Source: Enterobacteriaceae bacterium RIT714 (lineage in GTDB: Bacteria; Pseudomonadota; Gammaproteobacteria; Enterobacterales; Enterobacteriaceae). From it: a DNA stretch of 64,000 bases. The notes under the pieces are model-generated. The model did not search any database. It was not told the DNA's origin and saw only the letters and a program-made list of their open reading frames with translations. Every line of letters begins with the position of its first letter. The stretch's first letter is position 1. A program made the position numbers and the translations under genes. Positions 54,066 through 63,995 of this stretch are shown here, in pieces. The stretch is taken from NCBI GenBank assembly GCA_009668015.1, contig WJYB01000015.1:21916-85915 (forward strand), read 5' to 3'.

Positions 54066-55606
54066 CCCGCCAGGAAGAACCTGAACGCCGGGTTATGGGT
54101 TTCGTCGTGGCAATCGTAGCCCAGCTCGTTGAGCCGAGTTTCGAAATCCGGCTCGTGCTCGCCCAGTTCAAATGCCGCTAATACACGACCGTAGTCAGTA
54201 CCGTGGCTACGATAATGGAACAGAGAAATGTTCCAGTGCGTCCCTAGCGTATGCAGGAATTTGAGCAATGCGCCTGGCGACTCCGGGAACTCGAAGCTGA
54301 ACAGGCGTTCCTGTAACGGCTTCGACGGACGGCCCCCCACCATATAGCGCACATGCAGCTTCGCCATTTCGTCATCGGAAAGATCCACAACGCTATAACC
54401 GCCTTCATGAAGCAGGCTCAGGATCTCTTTACGCTCTTCCAGCCCGCGACTCAGACGCACACCGACAAAAATGCAGGCATCTTTGGCATCGGCAAAACGG
54501 TAATTAAACTCCGTCACCGAGCGCCCGCCCAGCAGCTGGCAGAATTTCAGGAAACTGCCTTTCTCTTCCGGAATGGTGACAGCCAGCAACGCTTCACGCT
54601 GTTCACCCAGCTCGCAGCGTTCGGAAACATAGCGCAGGCCGTGGAAGTTAACGTTCGCGCCGGACAGCACATGCGCCAGCCGTTCCCCGCGAATGTTGTG
54701 CTGAGCGATGTATTTTTTCATCCCGGCCAGCGCCAGGGCGCCAGACGGCTCCGCCACCGCACGGACGTCTTCGAACAAGTCTTTCATGGCGGCGCAAATC
54801 GCATCGCTGTCGACGGTAATGATGTCGTCGAGATACTCCTGACACACGCGGAAGGTCTCATCGCCAATACGTTTTACCGCCACGCCCTCTGCAAACAGGC
54901 CCACGCGCGGTAAGTCCACCGGATGGCCGGCGTCCAGCGCGGCTTTCAGACATGCAGAATCTTCCGCTTCCACCGCAATCACTTTGATTTGCGGCATCAG
55001 CTGTTTGATGAGTACCGCCACACCAGCCGCCAGACCGCCACCGCCGACCGGAACAAACACCCGATCGAGATGCGCGTCCTGTTGCAACAGCTCCAGCGCC
55101 AGCGTGCCTTGCCCTGCAATCACCATCGGATGATCGAAAGGAGGAACCCAGGTAAAGCCCTGCTGCTGCGCCAGTTCGATGGCGCGCGCCTTCGCTTCAT
55201 CAAAATTGGCACCGTGAAGCAGCACTTCGCCACCGAAACCACGAACCGCGTCCACTTTGATATCCGCCGTGGCCACCGGCATCACGATCAGTGCTTTCAG
55301 CCCTAAACGCGCGGCAGAAAACGCCACGCCCTGGGCGTGATTGCCCGCTGATGCGGTGATGACACCGCGCGCTTTTTGCTCTTCGGTTAGCCCGGCCATC
55401 ATCGCGTAAGCCCCGCGCAGCTTAAAGCTGTGAACAGGCTGGCGATCTTCGCGTTTCACCAGGATCACGTTGTCGAGACGTGAAGAGAGCTTTTCCATTT
55501 TTTGCAGAGGCGTGACCTGCACGGCCTCGTAGACCGGTGCACGCAGCACCGCCCGCAGATATTCCGCCCCCTCAGGGGCGGCGGATAAGGGTTGTGATTC
55601 GGCCAT
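54062..55606 (-). CDS. ilvA: Biosynthetic threonine deaminase IlvA
   Basis: First committed step of isoleucine: threonine to 2-oxobutyrate; inhibited by isoleucine. 514 residues, as E. coli. PLP lysine in HSFKLRGAY (Lys62), SAGNHAQGVAFSA, phosphate-binding GGGGLAAG, and two ACT-like regulatory repeats from about 320 (AVTIPEEKGSFLKFC, FSFEFPESPGALLKF). The ilvD stop and two starts form TAATGATG; the second ATG aligns with the E. coli start, the first would overlap the stop. Confidence 0.96.
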   Translation of the reverse strand: MAESQPLSAAPEGAEYLRAVLRAPVYEAVQVTPLQKMEKLSSRLDNVILVKREDRQPVHSFKLRGAYAMMAGLTEEQKARGVITASAGNHAQGVAFSAARLGLKALIVMPVATADIKVDAVRGFGGEVLLHGANFDEAKARAIELAQQQGFTWVPPFDHPMVIAGQGTLALELLQQDAHLDRVFVPVGGGGLAAGVAVLIKQLMPQIKVIAVEAEDSACLKAALDAGHPVDLPRVGLFAEGVAVKRIGDETFRVCQEYLDDIITVDSDAICAAMKDLFEDVRAVAEPSGALALAGMKKYIAQHNIRGERLAHVLSGANVNFHGLRYVSERCELGEQREALLAVTIPEEKGSFLKFCQLLGGRSVTEFNYRFADAKDACIFVGVRLSRGLEERKEILSLLHEGGYSVVDLSDDEMAKLHVRYMVGGRPSKPLQERLFSFEFPESPGALLKFLHTLGTHWNISLFHYRSHGTDYGRVLAAFELGEHEPDFETRLNELGYDCHDETHNPAFRFFLAG

Positions 55607-55608
55607 CA

Positions 55609-57459
55609 TTAGCCCCCAAGTTTGGATTTATCGCGCACCGCGCCTTTATCCGCACTGGTGGCAAGGGTGGCATAAGCACGCAGAGCGAAAGAGACCTGAC
55701 GCTGACGATCTTTTGGCGTCCAGGCTTTGTCGCCACGGGCTTCCTGTGCTTCACGACGCGCGGCGATTTCCTGCTCGCTCAGCTGCAGCTGAATGCCGCG
55801 GTTCGGGATGTCGATGGCAATCATGTCACCGTCTTCGATAATGGCGATATTGCCGCCACTCGCCGCTTCCGGAGAAACGTGGCCGATAGACAAGCCGGAC
55901 GTGCCGCCAGAGAAACGACCGTCGGTGATCAGCGCACAGGCTTTGCCCAGGCCCATCGACTTCAGGAAGGTGGTCGGATAGAGCATTTCCTGCATGCCCG
56001 GTCCGCCTTTTGGCCCTTCGTAGCGAATCACGACGACGTCACCCGCCACCACTTTCCCGCCCAGAATCGCTTCTACCGCATCGTCCTGGCTTTCGTAGAC
56101 TTTCGCCGGACCGGTAAATTTCAGGATGCTGTCGTCCACGCCTGCGGTTTTAACGATACAGCCATTTTCTGCAAAGTTGCCGTACAGTACCGCCAGACCA
56201 CCGTCTTTGCTGTATGCGTGTTCCAGAGAGCGAATACACCCTTCAGCACGGTCGTCATCCAGCGTGTCCCAGCGGCAATCCTGAGAAAATGCCTGCGTAG
56301 TACGAATGCCTGCCGGACCGGCGCGGAACATTTTTTTCACCGCCTCGTCTTTGGTCAGCATCACGTCGTACTGCTCCAGCGTTTGCGGCAGGGTCAGACC
56401 GAGAATGTTTTTCACTTCACGGTTCAGCAAACCCGCGCGTTCCAGCTCACCGAGAATACCCAGCACGCCACCGGCACGGTGGACGTCTTCCATATGATAT
56501 TTCTGGGTGCTCGGCGCGACTTTACACAGCTGTGGCACTTTGCGGGAGAGTTTGTCGATGTCACTCATGGTGAAATCAATTTCCGCTTCTTGCGCCGCGG
56601 CCAGCAGGTGCAGAACGGTGTTAGTGGAGCCGCCCATGGCGATATCGAGGGTCATTGCGTTCTCGAATGCCGCTTTGTTGGCGATATTACGCGGCAGCGC
56701 GCTGTCGTCATCTTGCTCGTAATAACGTTTCGTCAGCTCCACAATGCGAGAACCGGCGTTGAGGAACAGCTGTTTGCGGTCAGCATGGGTTGCCAGCAGC
56801 GAGCCATTGCCCGGCTGTGAAAGACCCAGCGCTTCGGTCAAACAGTTCATAGAGTTAGCGGTGAACATCCCGGAACAGGAGCCGCAGGTCGGACAGGCAG
56901 AGCGCTCAACCTGATCGCTCTGCTCATCAGAGACTTTCGGGTCCGCGCCCTGAATCATCGCATCGACCAGATCGAGTTTGATGATCTTGTCGGAAAGCTT
57001 GGTTTTACCGGCTTCCATCGGGCCACCAGAGACAAAGATCACCGGAATGTTCAGGCGCAGAGAAGCCATCAACATCCCGGGGGTGATTTTGTCGCAGTTG
57101 GAGATGCAGACCATCGCATCGGCACAGTGGGCGTTGACCATGTACTCGACCGAATCAGCGATCAGCTCGCGAGACGGCAGTGAATAGAGCATGCCCCCGT
57201 GACCCATCGCGATACCATCATCGACAGCGATGGTATTGAACTCTTTCGCCACGCCGCCGGCAGCTTCAATTTGCTCGGCGACCAGTTTACCGAGATCGCG
57301 CAGGTGGACGTGACCCGGCACAAACTGGGTAAAGGAGTTAACCACGGCGATAATCGGCTTTCCGAAGTCGGCGTCGGTCATCCCGGTTGCGCGCCACAGC
57401 GCGCGGGCACCTGCCATATTACGGCCGTGGGTGGTGGTGGCGGAACGATACTTAGGCAT
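55609..57459 (-). CDS. ilvD: Dihydroxyacid dehydratase IlvD
   Basis: Iron-sulfur dehydratase of valine and isoleucine synthesis. 616 residues, the E. coli length. Cluster cysteines in [12 protein letters not shown] and [14 protein letters not shown]; also [11 protein letters not shown] and [18 protein letters not shown]. Preceded by a 55-base gap after ilvE with a hairpin. Confidence 0.97.
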   Translation of the reverse strand: MPKYRSATTTHGRNMAGARALWRATGMTDADFGKPIIAVVNSFTQFVPGHVHLRDLGKLVAEQIEAAGGVAKEFNTIAVDDGIAMGHGGMLYSLPSRELIADSVEYMVNAHCADAMVCISNCDKITPGMLMASLRLNIPVIFVSGGPMEAGKTKLSDKIIKLDLVDAMIQGADPKVSDEQSDQVERSACPTCGSCSGMFTANSMNCLTEALGLSQPGNGSLLATHADRKQLFLNAGSRIVELTKRYYEQDDDSALPRNIANKAAFENAMTLDIAMGGSTNTVLHLLAAAQEAEIDFTMSDIDKLSRKVPQLCKVAPSTQKYHMEDVHRAGGVLGILGELERAGLLNREVKNILGLTLPQTLEQYDVMLTKDEAVKKMFRAGPAGIRTTQAFSQDCRWDTLDDDRAEGCIRSLEHAYSKDGGLAVLYGNFAENGCIVKTAGVDDSILKFTGPAKVYESQDDAVEAILGGKVVAGDVVVIRYEGPKGGPGMQEMLYPTTFLKSMGLGKACALITDGRFSGGTSGLSIGHVSPEAASGGNIAIIEDGDMIAIDIPNRGIQLQLSEQEIAARREAQEARGDKAWTPKDRQRQVSFALRAYATLATSADKGAVRDKSKLGG

Positions 57460-57485
57460 GCTCTTTTACTCCCGTCTATCTGTAA

Positions 57486-57511
57486 AATGGGACGGTGTGT
57501 GCCGTCCCATT
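57486..57511 (-). other. Hairpin in the ilvE-ilvD intercistronic gap
   Basis: Perfect 10-bp stem AATGGGACGG/CCGTCCCATT with a 6-base loop, between ilvE and ilvD on the transcript strand. The T run that follows is short (TTTTAC), so it looks more like a stability or processing hairpin, or a weak terminator, than a full terminator. Confidence 0.6.
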
Positions 57512-57514
57512 GTT

Positions 57515-58447
57515 TTATTTAGGATTAACTTGATCCAACCAGCCCCATTTATCTTCCGTTTCACCGGTAAAGAGGCCAAAGAATGCTTGCTGAATACGTT
57601 TGGTGACCGGGCCACGGCGGCCTTCGCCTACCTGAATACCATCGACGCTGCGAACAGGGGTGATTTCTGCTGCGGTGCCAGACATAAACACTTCATCTGC
57701 CAGATACAGCGATTCGCGGGACAGGACCTGTTCGCGAACCTCAATACCCAGATCTTTCGCCAGCTTGATGATCGCATCACGGGTGATGCCCGGCAGTGCA
57801 GAGGAGGTGAATGGCGGGGTGAACAGAATGCCGTCTTTCACTTCGAACAGGTTTTCGCCCGCCCCTTCAGAGATATAGCCATTTACGTCTAAGGCGATAC
57901 CTTCCTGATAGCCATGACGGCGTGCTTCGCTCCCCACTAACAGAGAGGACAGATAGTTACCGCCCGCTTTCGCGGCAGTTGGGATGGTGTTTGGCGCGAC
58001 GCGATTCCAGGAAGAAACCATTGCGTCGATCCCCTGCTCCAGCGCTTCTGCACCGAGATAAGCCCCCCACGGGAACGCGGCAATGATAACGTCAGTGGAG
58101 TAACCGGCTGGCGGGTTAACGCCCATGCCGACATCACCCACGAAAACCAATGGACGAATATAGGCGCTGGTCAGGCTGTTTTTACGAATCACTTCGCGGC
58201 ACGCTTCCATCAGCTCATCAACGCTTTGAGAAACCGGGAAACGATAAATTTTGGCTGAGTCATGCAGACGCTGCATGTGTTCGCGATGGCGGAACACCAC
58301 TGGTCCTTTGTGAGAGTCGTAGCAACGGATACCTTCAAACACAGAAGTACCGTAGTGCAGGGCGTGTGACATCACGTGTACCGTGGCATCTTCCCAACGA
58401 ACCATCTCACCGTTGAACCAAATGTAATCAGCTTTCTTTGTCGTCAT
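57515..58447 (-). CDS. ilvE: Branched-chain amino acid aminotransferase IlvE
   Basis: Final transamination giving valine, isoleucine and leucine. 310 residues (E. coli 309), fold type IV PLP enzyme: SVFEGIRCYDSHKGPVVF, PLP lysine in AAKAGGNYLSS, and ISEGAGENLFEV. Starts MTTKKADYIWFNGE. Sits between ilvM (18 bases upstream) and ilvD. Confidence 0.97.
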   Translation of the reverse strand: MTTKKADYIWFNGEMVRWEDATVHVMSHALHYGTSVFEGIRCYDSHKGPVVFRHREHMQRLHDSAKIYRFPVSQSVDELMEACREVIRKNSLTSAYIRPLVFVGDVGMGVNPPAGYSTDVIIAAFPWGAYLGAEALEQGIDAMVSSWNRVAPNTIPTAAKAGGNYLSSLLVGSEARRHGYQEGIALDVNGYISEGAGENLFEVKDGILFTPPFTSSALPGITRDAIIKLAKDLGIEVREQVLSRESLYLADEVFMSGTAAEITPVRSVDGIQVGEGRRGPVTKRIQQAFFGLFTGETEDKWGWLDQVNPK

Positions 58448-58465
58448 TTTCTCTTCCTGTCACGC

Positions 58466-58729
58466 TTAAGCGCGGATTTGTTGTGATGTGGTTGTGCTCT
58501 GGCAGATGGCAACGTGGGCAACATCGACCAGTTTATTTAACTGGCTAAACAGTAAGTCGACCGACCGTGGGCTGGCAACGGTCAATTCGATATTTATGTT
58601 CTGGGCATCGGTGGCGGTTTCCATATTCATGGCACAAATCTGAAAACCCCGGTGACGGACTACGCGCAACACGCGCTCTAATGTTTCTGGGTTGAAGCGG
58701 GCCTGAACGGCGACCTGATGTTGCATCAT
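58466..58729 (-). CDS. ilvM: Acetolactate synthase II small subunit IlvM
   Basis: 87-residue ACT-domain regulatory subunit of acetohydroxyacid synthase [22 protein letters not shown] opens the ACT fold. Overlaps the ilvG stop by 4 bases (ATGA), coupling its translation to the large subunit. Confidence 0.96.
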   Translation of the reverse strand: MMQHQVAVQARFNPETLERVLRVVRHRGFQICAMNMETATDAQNINIELTVASPRSVDLLFSQLNKLVDVAHVAICQSTTTSQQIRA

Positions 58730-60372
58730 GATAATTTCTCCATCATTTGTGCGTTACTGGCACCTGGCGGCACCAACGGCCAGACATTCTCAAGCTCGTC
58801 GATTGAGACATGAAGCAAATAAGGCCCTTCGCTGGACAGCATAGTGTCGAGTGCCGCTTCAACCTGGTCTTTACGGGTGATGTGCTGGCCAGGAATGCCG
58901 AAGGCGCTGGCCAGTACGAGGAAATCGGGATTATCCGTGAGCGTGGTTTCGCTATAGCGTTCCTGGAAAAAGAGCTGTTGCCACTGGCGAACCATCCCCA
59001 AACGCTGGTTATCCAGTAACAGGATTTTCAGCGGCAGCTGTTTGCGTTTGACCGTGCCCAACTCCTGCACGTTCATCATGAATGAGCCGTCGCCCGAAAC
59101 GCAGATTACCGTGTCATTTGGGCGCGCAACCTGAGCGCCTACGGCTGCTGGCAGGCCGAAGCCCATTGTCCCGAGGCCGCTGGAAGTGATGAAGTTTTCC
59201 GGTCGGGTGTAGGTCATATGCTGAGCAGACCACATCTGGTGTTGCCCGACGTCGGTGGTCACCACGCTGTCCGCGGGTTTGCGATCCGACAGTTGTTTTA
59301 ACAGCAGTGGCGCGTAGATTGCCTCTCCAGGATGATCGTAACGCCAGGCATTTTCTGCGCGCATCTGCGCTGTGTGTTGACGCCATGCATCAATGGACAA
59401 AGCCTGCTGCAATGCCGGCAGCAACGCATTCAGCTCGCCCTGCAGCGCGACATGCGCCTGACGCAATTTGTGCATTTCAGCCGGATCGATATCCATATGG
59501 ATCACTTTCGCATTCGGCGCGAAGGTGTTGAGCTTACCGGTGACGCGGTCGTCGAAACGCGCTCCCACCGCAATCAGCAGATCGCACTCCTGAACCGCCA
59601 GGTTTGCAGCTTTGGTGCCGTGCATCCCTAACATCCCCAGATAATACGGGTAGTCGGCATCAACAGCCCCCAAACCTTTCAGAGTACAAGTTGCAGGGAT
59701 CTGCGTTGCGGCGATAAATTCGCGCAGCGCCGGAACCGCCTGAGCCATGCCCACGCCACCACCGACGTACAACATCGGTTGTTGAGCCTGAGCCAGCATC
59801 TGACGGGCCTCTTCAACTTCCGCATACGGGAAGCTGTCTTCATTAGTGACAGTGGAGAAATGGGGCTCCAGATCGCCAAACGCGAGCTGGATATCTTTCG
59901 GAATATCAACCAGAACCGGTCCAGGGCGCCCTGAGTTAGCGACCTGGAACGCTTCTGCCATCACGCGCGGCAACTCTTCAAGTGATTGCACCAGAAAGCT
60001 GTGTTTAGTGCATGCCAGGGACAATCCGAGGACATCGACCTCCTGGAAAGCATCGGTACCGATGAACGGTGAGGCAACCTGCCCGGTAATGGCCACAACG
60101 GGAACAGAATCAAGCAACGCGTCCGCCAGACCAGTGATCAGGTTGGTGGCACCAGGCCCGGATGTCGCCATACAGACGCCCGTTTTCCCCGTCGCGCGGG
60201 CAAAACCAATCGCGGCCATGGCTGCGCCTTGCTCGTGACGGCACAACAGATGTTCCACGCCGCCGTCATACAATGCATCGTAAATCGGCATAATTGCGCC
60301 ACCCGGATAACCGAATACGGTTTCGACTCCCTGCGCGCGCAACGCATGTACTACCCATTGTGCTCCGTTCAT
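58726..60372 (-). CDS. ilvG: Acetolactate synthase II large subunit IlvG (intact)
   Basis: ThDP-dependent catalytic subunit making acetolactate and acetohydroxybutyrate; isozyme II is insensitive to valine. 548 residues in one uninterrupted frame, unlike E. coli K-12, where ilvG is frameshifted. Catalytic Glu in [19 protein letters not shown] (about Glu47), ThDP-binding [15 protein letters not shown] and [11 protein letters not shown]. First structural gene of ilvGMEDA; its start lies 84 bases past the attenuator stem. Confidence 0.97.
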   Translation of the reverse strand: MNGAQWVVHALRAQGVETVFGYPGGAIMPIYDALYDGGVEHLLCRHEQGAAMAAIGFARATGKTGVCMATSGPGATNLITGLADALLDSVPVVAITGQVASPFIGTDAFQEVDVLGLSLACTKHSFLVQSLEELPRVMAEAFQVANSGRPGPVLVDIPKDIQLAFGDLEPHFSTVTNEDSFPYAEVEEARQMLAQAQQPMLYVGGGVGMAQAVPALREFIAATQIPATCTLKGLGAVDADYPYYLGMLGMHGTKAANLAVQECDLLIAVGARFDDRVTGKLNTFAPNAKVIHMDIDPAEMHKLRQAHVALQGELNALLPALQQALSIDAWRQHTAQMRAENAWRYDHPGEAIYAPLLLKQLSDRKPADSVVTTDVGQHQMWSAQHMTYTRPENFITSSGLGTMGFGLPAAVGAQVARPNDTVICVSGDGSFMMNVQELGTVKRKQLPLKILLLDNQRLGMVRQWQQLFFQERYSETTLTDNPDFLVLASAFGIPGQHITRKDQVEAALDTMLSSEGPYLLHVSIDELENVWPLVPPGASNAQMMEKLS

Positions 60373-60456
60373 AGTTAGTTCCCCGTCATAAATATGGAGA
60401 AACAGAATTTTATGCTAGTTGTCATTCTCTGCTCCTCGCTTTAGTTTTTAAGTCAT

Positions 60457-60487
60457 AAAAAAACCCCCGGACCTTTCGGTGCGGGGG
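60457..60487 (-). terminator. Attenuator terminator of the ilvGMEDA operon
   Basis: Stem built on CCCCCGCACC-GAAA-GGTCCGGGGG on the minus strand (one imperfect pair region), followed by seven T. It lies 24 bases after the ilvL stop and 84 before ilvG: the classic attenuator relieved when ribosomes stall in ilvL. Confidence 0.93.
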
Positions 60488-60511
60488 TCTTAGTTCGTTA
60501 AGGCTTGTTTT

Positions 60512-60610
60512 TTAAGCCTTTCCTCGTCCAAGTGCAGCCCCGCACGGTGGGATAATAATCACCACCACGCTAATCACGACCAGGCTAATCACTAGTAGAA
60601 GGGCTGTCAT
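60512..60610 (-). CDS. ilvL: ilvGMEDA operon leader peptide IlvL
   Basis: 32-residue leader peptide, MTALLLVISLVVISVVVIII followed by PPCGAALGRGKA. It is rich in Leu, Val and Ile codons (4 Leu, 6 Val and 5 Ile), the three amino acids whose tRNA charging sets attenuation. The upstream 343 bases to yifB (60611-60953) are AT-rich and hold the ilv promoter and the divergent yifB promoter; I see no further gene there. Confidence 0.95.
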   Translation of the reverse strand: MTALLLVISLVVISVVVIIIPPCGAALGRGKA

Positions 60611-60953
60611 TTTGATTTCTTTTGGCATCTTGTTCGAAGGAATACCTAAAGAGGTAACACAGATAATAAATTCAACACAAGAAATATTTATGGCTGAATT
60701 TCTGATCCCGCTAACTGTTCTGCGGAAAATGTTTGTTTTATATGAAGAAAAAAGAAAATGAATATTTTTCATTTTTTACAACGCCCTCCAGGTCACCGAT
60801 AAGCTCTATTTCACGCCTTTGCGGGCCTGATTCAGCCATAAAGCAACGGTTACAACGTTTGATAAAAAAACCTGAACGCGCATCGTATTGCTGCTAATTG
60901 TCACTAAAAAACAAAAAAAGACGCTGGCACAGTAGCAGTTTAAGGAGGCGTTT

Positions 60954-62474
60954 ATGTCGCTGTCGGTTGTATATACTCGTGCTGCATTAGGGGTTCAGGC
61001 CCCACTCATCTCGGTGGAAGTCCATCTGAGTAATGGTCTCCCCGGCTTAACGCTTGTTGGACTCCCTGAAACCACGGTGAAAGAGGCCAGAGACCGCGTT
61101 CGCAGCGCGATCATTAATAGCGGTTATACGTTCCCGGCAAAGAAGATCACCATTAACCTGGCTCCCGCCGACTTGCCCAAAGAGGGTGGGCGATATGATT
61201 TACCTATCGCTATCGCGCTTCTCACCGCCTCTGAGCAACTCAACGCTCCCAGACTGAATACGTACGAGTTTGTGGGCGAACTGGCGCTTACAGGCGCCTT
61301 GAGGGGCGTTCCTGGTGCAATCTCGGGAGCGTTAGCCGCTTTGAAAGCAGGAAGGCAGATAATAGTCGCCACGGAGAACGCGCCCGAAGTCGGACTTATC
61401 GAGGAGAAAGGTTGCCTGATAGCAGGGCATTTACAGGAGGTGTGCGCTTTCCTCGAAGGACGCCATGAGCTTGCAGAACCTGAAGAGAATCGACTGACTG
61501 CCCCGGATACCCGTGAAGACCTGAGCGATATTATTGGCCAGGAGCAGGGAAAGCGTGCGCTGGAGATCACCGCTGCAGGCGGGCACAACCTGTTGCTCAT
61601 CGGTCCTCCCGGTACAGGGAAGACAATGCTGGCCAGTAGGCTTAACGGACTGCTACCTCCATTGAACAATCAGGAGGCGCTTGAGAGCGCAGCAATTATT
61701 AGTCTGACAAATTCAATTGCCCTCCAGAAACAATGGCGGAAACGACCGTTTCGCTCCCCGCACCACAGCGCTTCACTCAGTGCGATGGTCGGTGGTGGTT
61801 CAATTCCTGAGCCCGGCGAGATCTCACTGGCGCATCACGGCATACTGTTTCTTGATGAACTACCGGAGTTTGAAAGGCGAGTCCTGGATGCACTGAGAGA
61901 GCCCATCGAATCGGGACAGATTCATATTTCTCGTACTCGGGCCAAGATTAGCTACCCGGCGCAATTCCAGCTCATTGCGGCCATGAATCCCAGCCCTTCT
62001 GGCCACTATCAGGGAAATCATAATCGGAGCACACCCGAACAGACTCTTCGCTACCTGGGTAGATTATCTGGCCCTTTCCTCGACCGTTTCGATTTATCAC
62101 TTGAAATCCCCTTACCGCCACCCGGAGTGCTTAGCAAGAAAAATGCAACGGGTGAAGGTAGCAGCGCCGTACGGCAAAGAGTTATGGATGCTCAGCAACG
62201 TCAGTACCTACGCCAGAACAAACTGAATGCGCGTCTCGATAATGCAGAAATTCGTACGCTTTGTTCACTTGCCGACGATGATGCTCGCTGGCTGGAAGAG
62301 ACGCTGACGCGATTTGGGCTGTCAGTACGGGCGTGGCAGCGCTTATTGAAGGTAGCGAGGACTATCGCTGATTTAGAGGGAAATGAGGGAATTGAACGAC
62401 GGCATTTGCTGGAAGCGCTGAGCTATCGCGCAATAGACCGTTTGCTACTGCATCTGCAAAAGATGCTGACGTAA
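60954..62474 (+). CDS. yifB: YifB, ComM/Mg-chelatase-like AAA+ ATPase
   Basis: 506 residues. N-terminal Lon-protease-like (ChlI) domain (GLPGLTLVGLPETTVKEARD), then an AAA+ core with Walker A GPPGTGKTMLASRL, ARDALREPIESG-like arginine region (DALREPIESGQIH), Walker B in FLDELPEF, and a C-terminal Mg-chelatase domain. Its orthologue ComM is a branch-migration helicase in natural transformation; the role in enterobacteria is less clear. Very strong Shine-Dalgarno AAGGAGG 7 bases upstream. Confidence 0.94.
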   Translation: MSLSVVYTRAALGVQAPLISVEVHLSNGLPGLTLVGLPETTVKEARDRVRSAIINSGYTFPAKKITINLAPADLPKEGGRYDLPIAIALLTASEQLNAPRLNTYEFVGELALTGALRGVPGAISGALAALKAGRQIIVATENAPEVGLIEEKGCLIAGHLQEVCAFLEGRHELAEPEENRLTAPDTREDLSDIIGQEQGKRALEITAAGGHNLLLIGPPGTGKTMLASRLNGLLPPLNNQEALESAAIISLTNSIALQKQWRKRPFRSPHHSASLSAMVGGGSIPEPGEISLAHHGILFLDELPEFERRVLDALREPIESGQIHISRTRAKISYPAQFQLIAAMNPSPSGHYQGNHNRSTPEQTLRYLGRLSGPFLDRFDLSLEIPLPPPGVLSKKNATGEGSSAVRQRVMDAQQRQYLRQNKLNARLDNAEIRTLCSLADDDARWLEETLTRFGLSVRAWQRLLKVARTIADLEGNEGIERRHLLEALSYRAIDRLLLHLQKMLT

Positions 62475-62498
62475 AAAAGGGGCCGAAGCCCCGTTTTT
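62473..62498. terminator. Bidirectional terminator between yifB and maoP
   Basis: Stem GGGGC-CGAA-GCCCC (62479-62492) with an A run on the left and T run on the right, between the convergent yifB and maoP ends. Confidence 0.85.
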
Positions 62499-62506
62499 AT
62501 ATCGTA

Positions 62507-62845
62507 TCAGTCGTCGGATTCGGTGTAGTCTTCAGCACCTTCGACCTGTGGCTTACCGCCAGATAGTGTATGAAAACGCTTTGGTCTCTTGATGCGAGCC
62601 ATGTATTTGATCCATACACGTTCCGCTTCAGATACAGGCTCACGTTCTCCACGGCAAACGGCAACAAACAGTTTTTCGTCTTCAGTTGCAGGCTCACGTT
62701 TCCCCAGATCCAACTCGTTAAAGGCATAACCATGGCGCTCAAGCATTTGCGCCTCTTTGATGGTGAAATCGCCATGACGAGAGAACCCGCGTGGGTAATT
62801 TTTATTGTCGAAAAAACGATTAGTTGTCGTAAAGCTTTCCGCCAT
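62507..62845 (-). CDS. maoP: Macrodomain Ori organisation protein MaoP (YifE)
   Basis: 112 residues, same length as E. coli YifE/MaoP, which with the cis site maoS organises the Ori macrodomain. Starts [20 protein letters not shown] and ends in an acidic tail ([11 protein letters not shown]). Divergent from hdfR; maoS should lie nearby (in E. coli it is adjacent), but I do not recall its sequence well enough to mark it. Confidence 0.94.
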   Translation of the reverse strand: MAESFTTTNRFFDNKNYPRGFSRHGDFTIKEAQMLERHGYAFNELDLGKREPATEDEKLFVAVCRGEREPVSEAERVWIKYMARIKRPKRFHTLSGGKPQVEGAEDYTESDD

Positions 62846-62963
62846 CCTACACGCTCCTAATTCTTTGGCCGAGCTATTTATGGCGCGGAGTATTAGTTAC
62901 GCTTGACAGAGCGTCAAACAAAACATTTAAATCATAACGACAAATAATTTTGCGGAGAAAGAT

Positions 62964-63785
62964 GTGGATACGGAATTGCTAAAAACTTTCCTCGAAGTGA
63001 GCAGAACGCGTCACTTTGGGCGAGCAGCGGAAGCACTCTACCTGACTCAGTCAGCGGTGAGTTTTCGTATTCGCCAGCTTGAGAATCAACTGGGTGTGAA
63101 TCTTTTTACCCGACATCGCAACAACATACGATTAACCGCAGCCGGAGAGAAGCTCTTACCCTACGCTGAAACGCTGATGAACACCTGGCAAGCAGCGCGA
63201 AAGGAGGTAGCGCATACCTCCAGATATAATGAGTTTTCAATCGGTGCCAGCGCGTCTTTGTGGGAATGTATGCTGAGTCAGTGGCTTACGCGTCTGTACA
63301 GTGCTCATAATAACCTGCAGTTTGACGCCAGAATCGCACAGCGGCAGTCTCTTGTTAAGCAGTTACATGAACGCCAGCTGGATCTTTTGATCACGACAGA
63401 AGCCCCCAAAATGGACGAATTTAGCAGCCAGATCCTGGGGCAATTCAGCCTTGCGCTCTATGCTTCTGAACCCGCCGTAATGAAGGCCGACCTCAACTAC
63501 TTGAGGCTGGAGTGGGGACCTGATTTCCAACAGAATGAGACAGGTTTGATCGCAGCCGATGAAGTTCCCCCGCTAACAACCAGCTCAGCAGAGATAGCTT
63601 GCCAACAGTTGGCTGTGTTGAAAGGTTGCACCTGGTTGCCAGTGCATTGGGCGGATCAGAAACCAGGGCTGCACAGGGTTAGCGACTCAGCAACGCTGTT
63701 ACGGCCTCTCTACGCCATTTGGCTTGGGAACAGCGATAAACATGCACAAATAAAAGATCTTTTGAAAATCAATGTAATGGATTAA
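62964..63785 (+). CDS. hdfR: LysR-type regulator HdfR
   Basis: H-NS-dependent regulator that represses flhDC and activates gltBD in E. coli. 273 residues from a GTG start, (M)[18 protein letters not shown], with AGAAAG upstream. Winged helix-turn-helix ([19 protein letters not shown]) and effector domain. E. coli HdfR is 279 residues by memory; the difference is a shorter mid-region (about residue 115) and a C-terminus ending at INVMD. Confidence 0.94.
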   Translation: MDTELLKTFLEVSRTRHFGRAAEALYLTQSAVSFRIRQLENQLGVNLFTRHRNNIRLTAAGEKLLPYAETLMNTWQAARKEVAHTSRYNEFSIGASASLWECMLSQWLTRLYSAHNNLQFDARIAQRQSLVKQLHERQLDLLITTEAPKMDEFSSQILGQFSLALYASEPAVMKADLNYLRLEWGPDFQQNETGLIAADEVPPLTTSSAEIACQQLAVLKGCTWLPVHWADQKPGLHRVSDSATLLRPLYAIWLGNSDKHAQIKDLLKINVMD

Positions 63786-63841
63786 CAAGGAAGGCTTGCA
63801 GGGACGCAAGAAAGAGGACGTTTGAGGGTATATTCAAAGCA

Positions 63842-63870
63842 AAAAAAATCCTTTGCCTAAGCAAAGGATT
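63842..63870 (-). terminator. Terminator downstream of trpT
   Basis: Stem AATCCTTTGC-TTAG-GCAAAGGATT on the minus strand followed by a run of T, 7 bases past the trpT CCA. It ends the rrn-associated tRNA transcript and faces hdfR. Confidence 0.88.
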
Positions 63871-63876
63871 ATTATA

Positions 63877-63952
63877 TGGCAGGGGCGGAGAGACTCGAAC
63901 TCGCGACACCCGGTTTTGGAGACCGGTGCTCTACCAACTGAGCTACGCCCCT
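63877..63952 (-). tRNA. trpT: tRNA-Trp (anticodon CCA)
   Basis: 76 nt from AGGGGCGTAGCTCAGTTGG to the encoded CCA, anticodon CCA in GTCTCCAAAAC. In E. coli trpT is the last gene of the rrnC operon and convergent with hdfR; this arrangement fits, with the rRNA operon to the right of the window. Confidence 0.97.
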
Positions 63953-63966
63953 AAATTTTTCTTACT

Positions 63967-63995
63967 ATTAAGCCTGCTTGTTTAGCAGGCTTAAT
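63967..63995. terminator. 12-bp stem-loop upstream of trpT
   Basis: Perfect stem ATTAAGCCTGCT/AGCAGGCTTAAT with a 5-base loop, followed by TTTT on the plus strand. It lies 15 bases before the trpT 5' end, near the edge of the window. On the minus strand no T run follows, so it may be a processing or terminator stem of whatever lies upstream of trpT. Confidence 0.5.

Noticed and set aside
55537..56820. 427-codon plus-strand open frame opposite ilvA/ilvD
   Set aside because: Crosses the ilvA-ilvD junction antisense; no motifs, and both opposite genes are certain.
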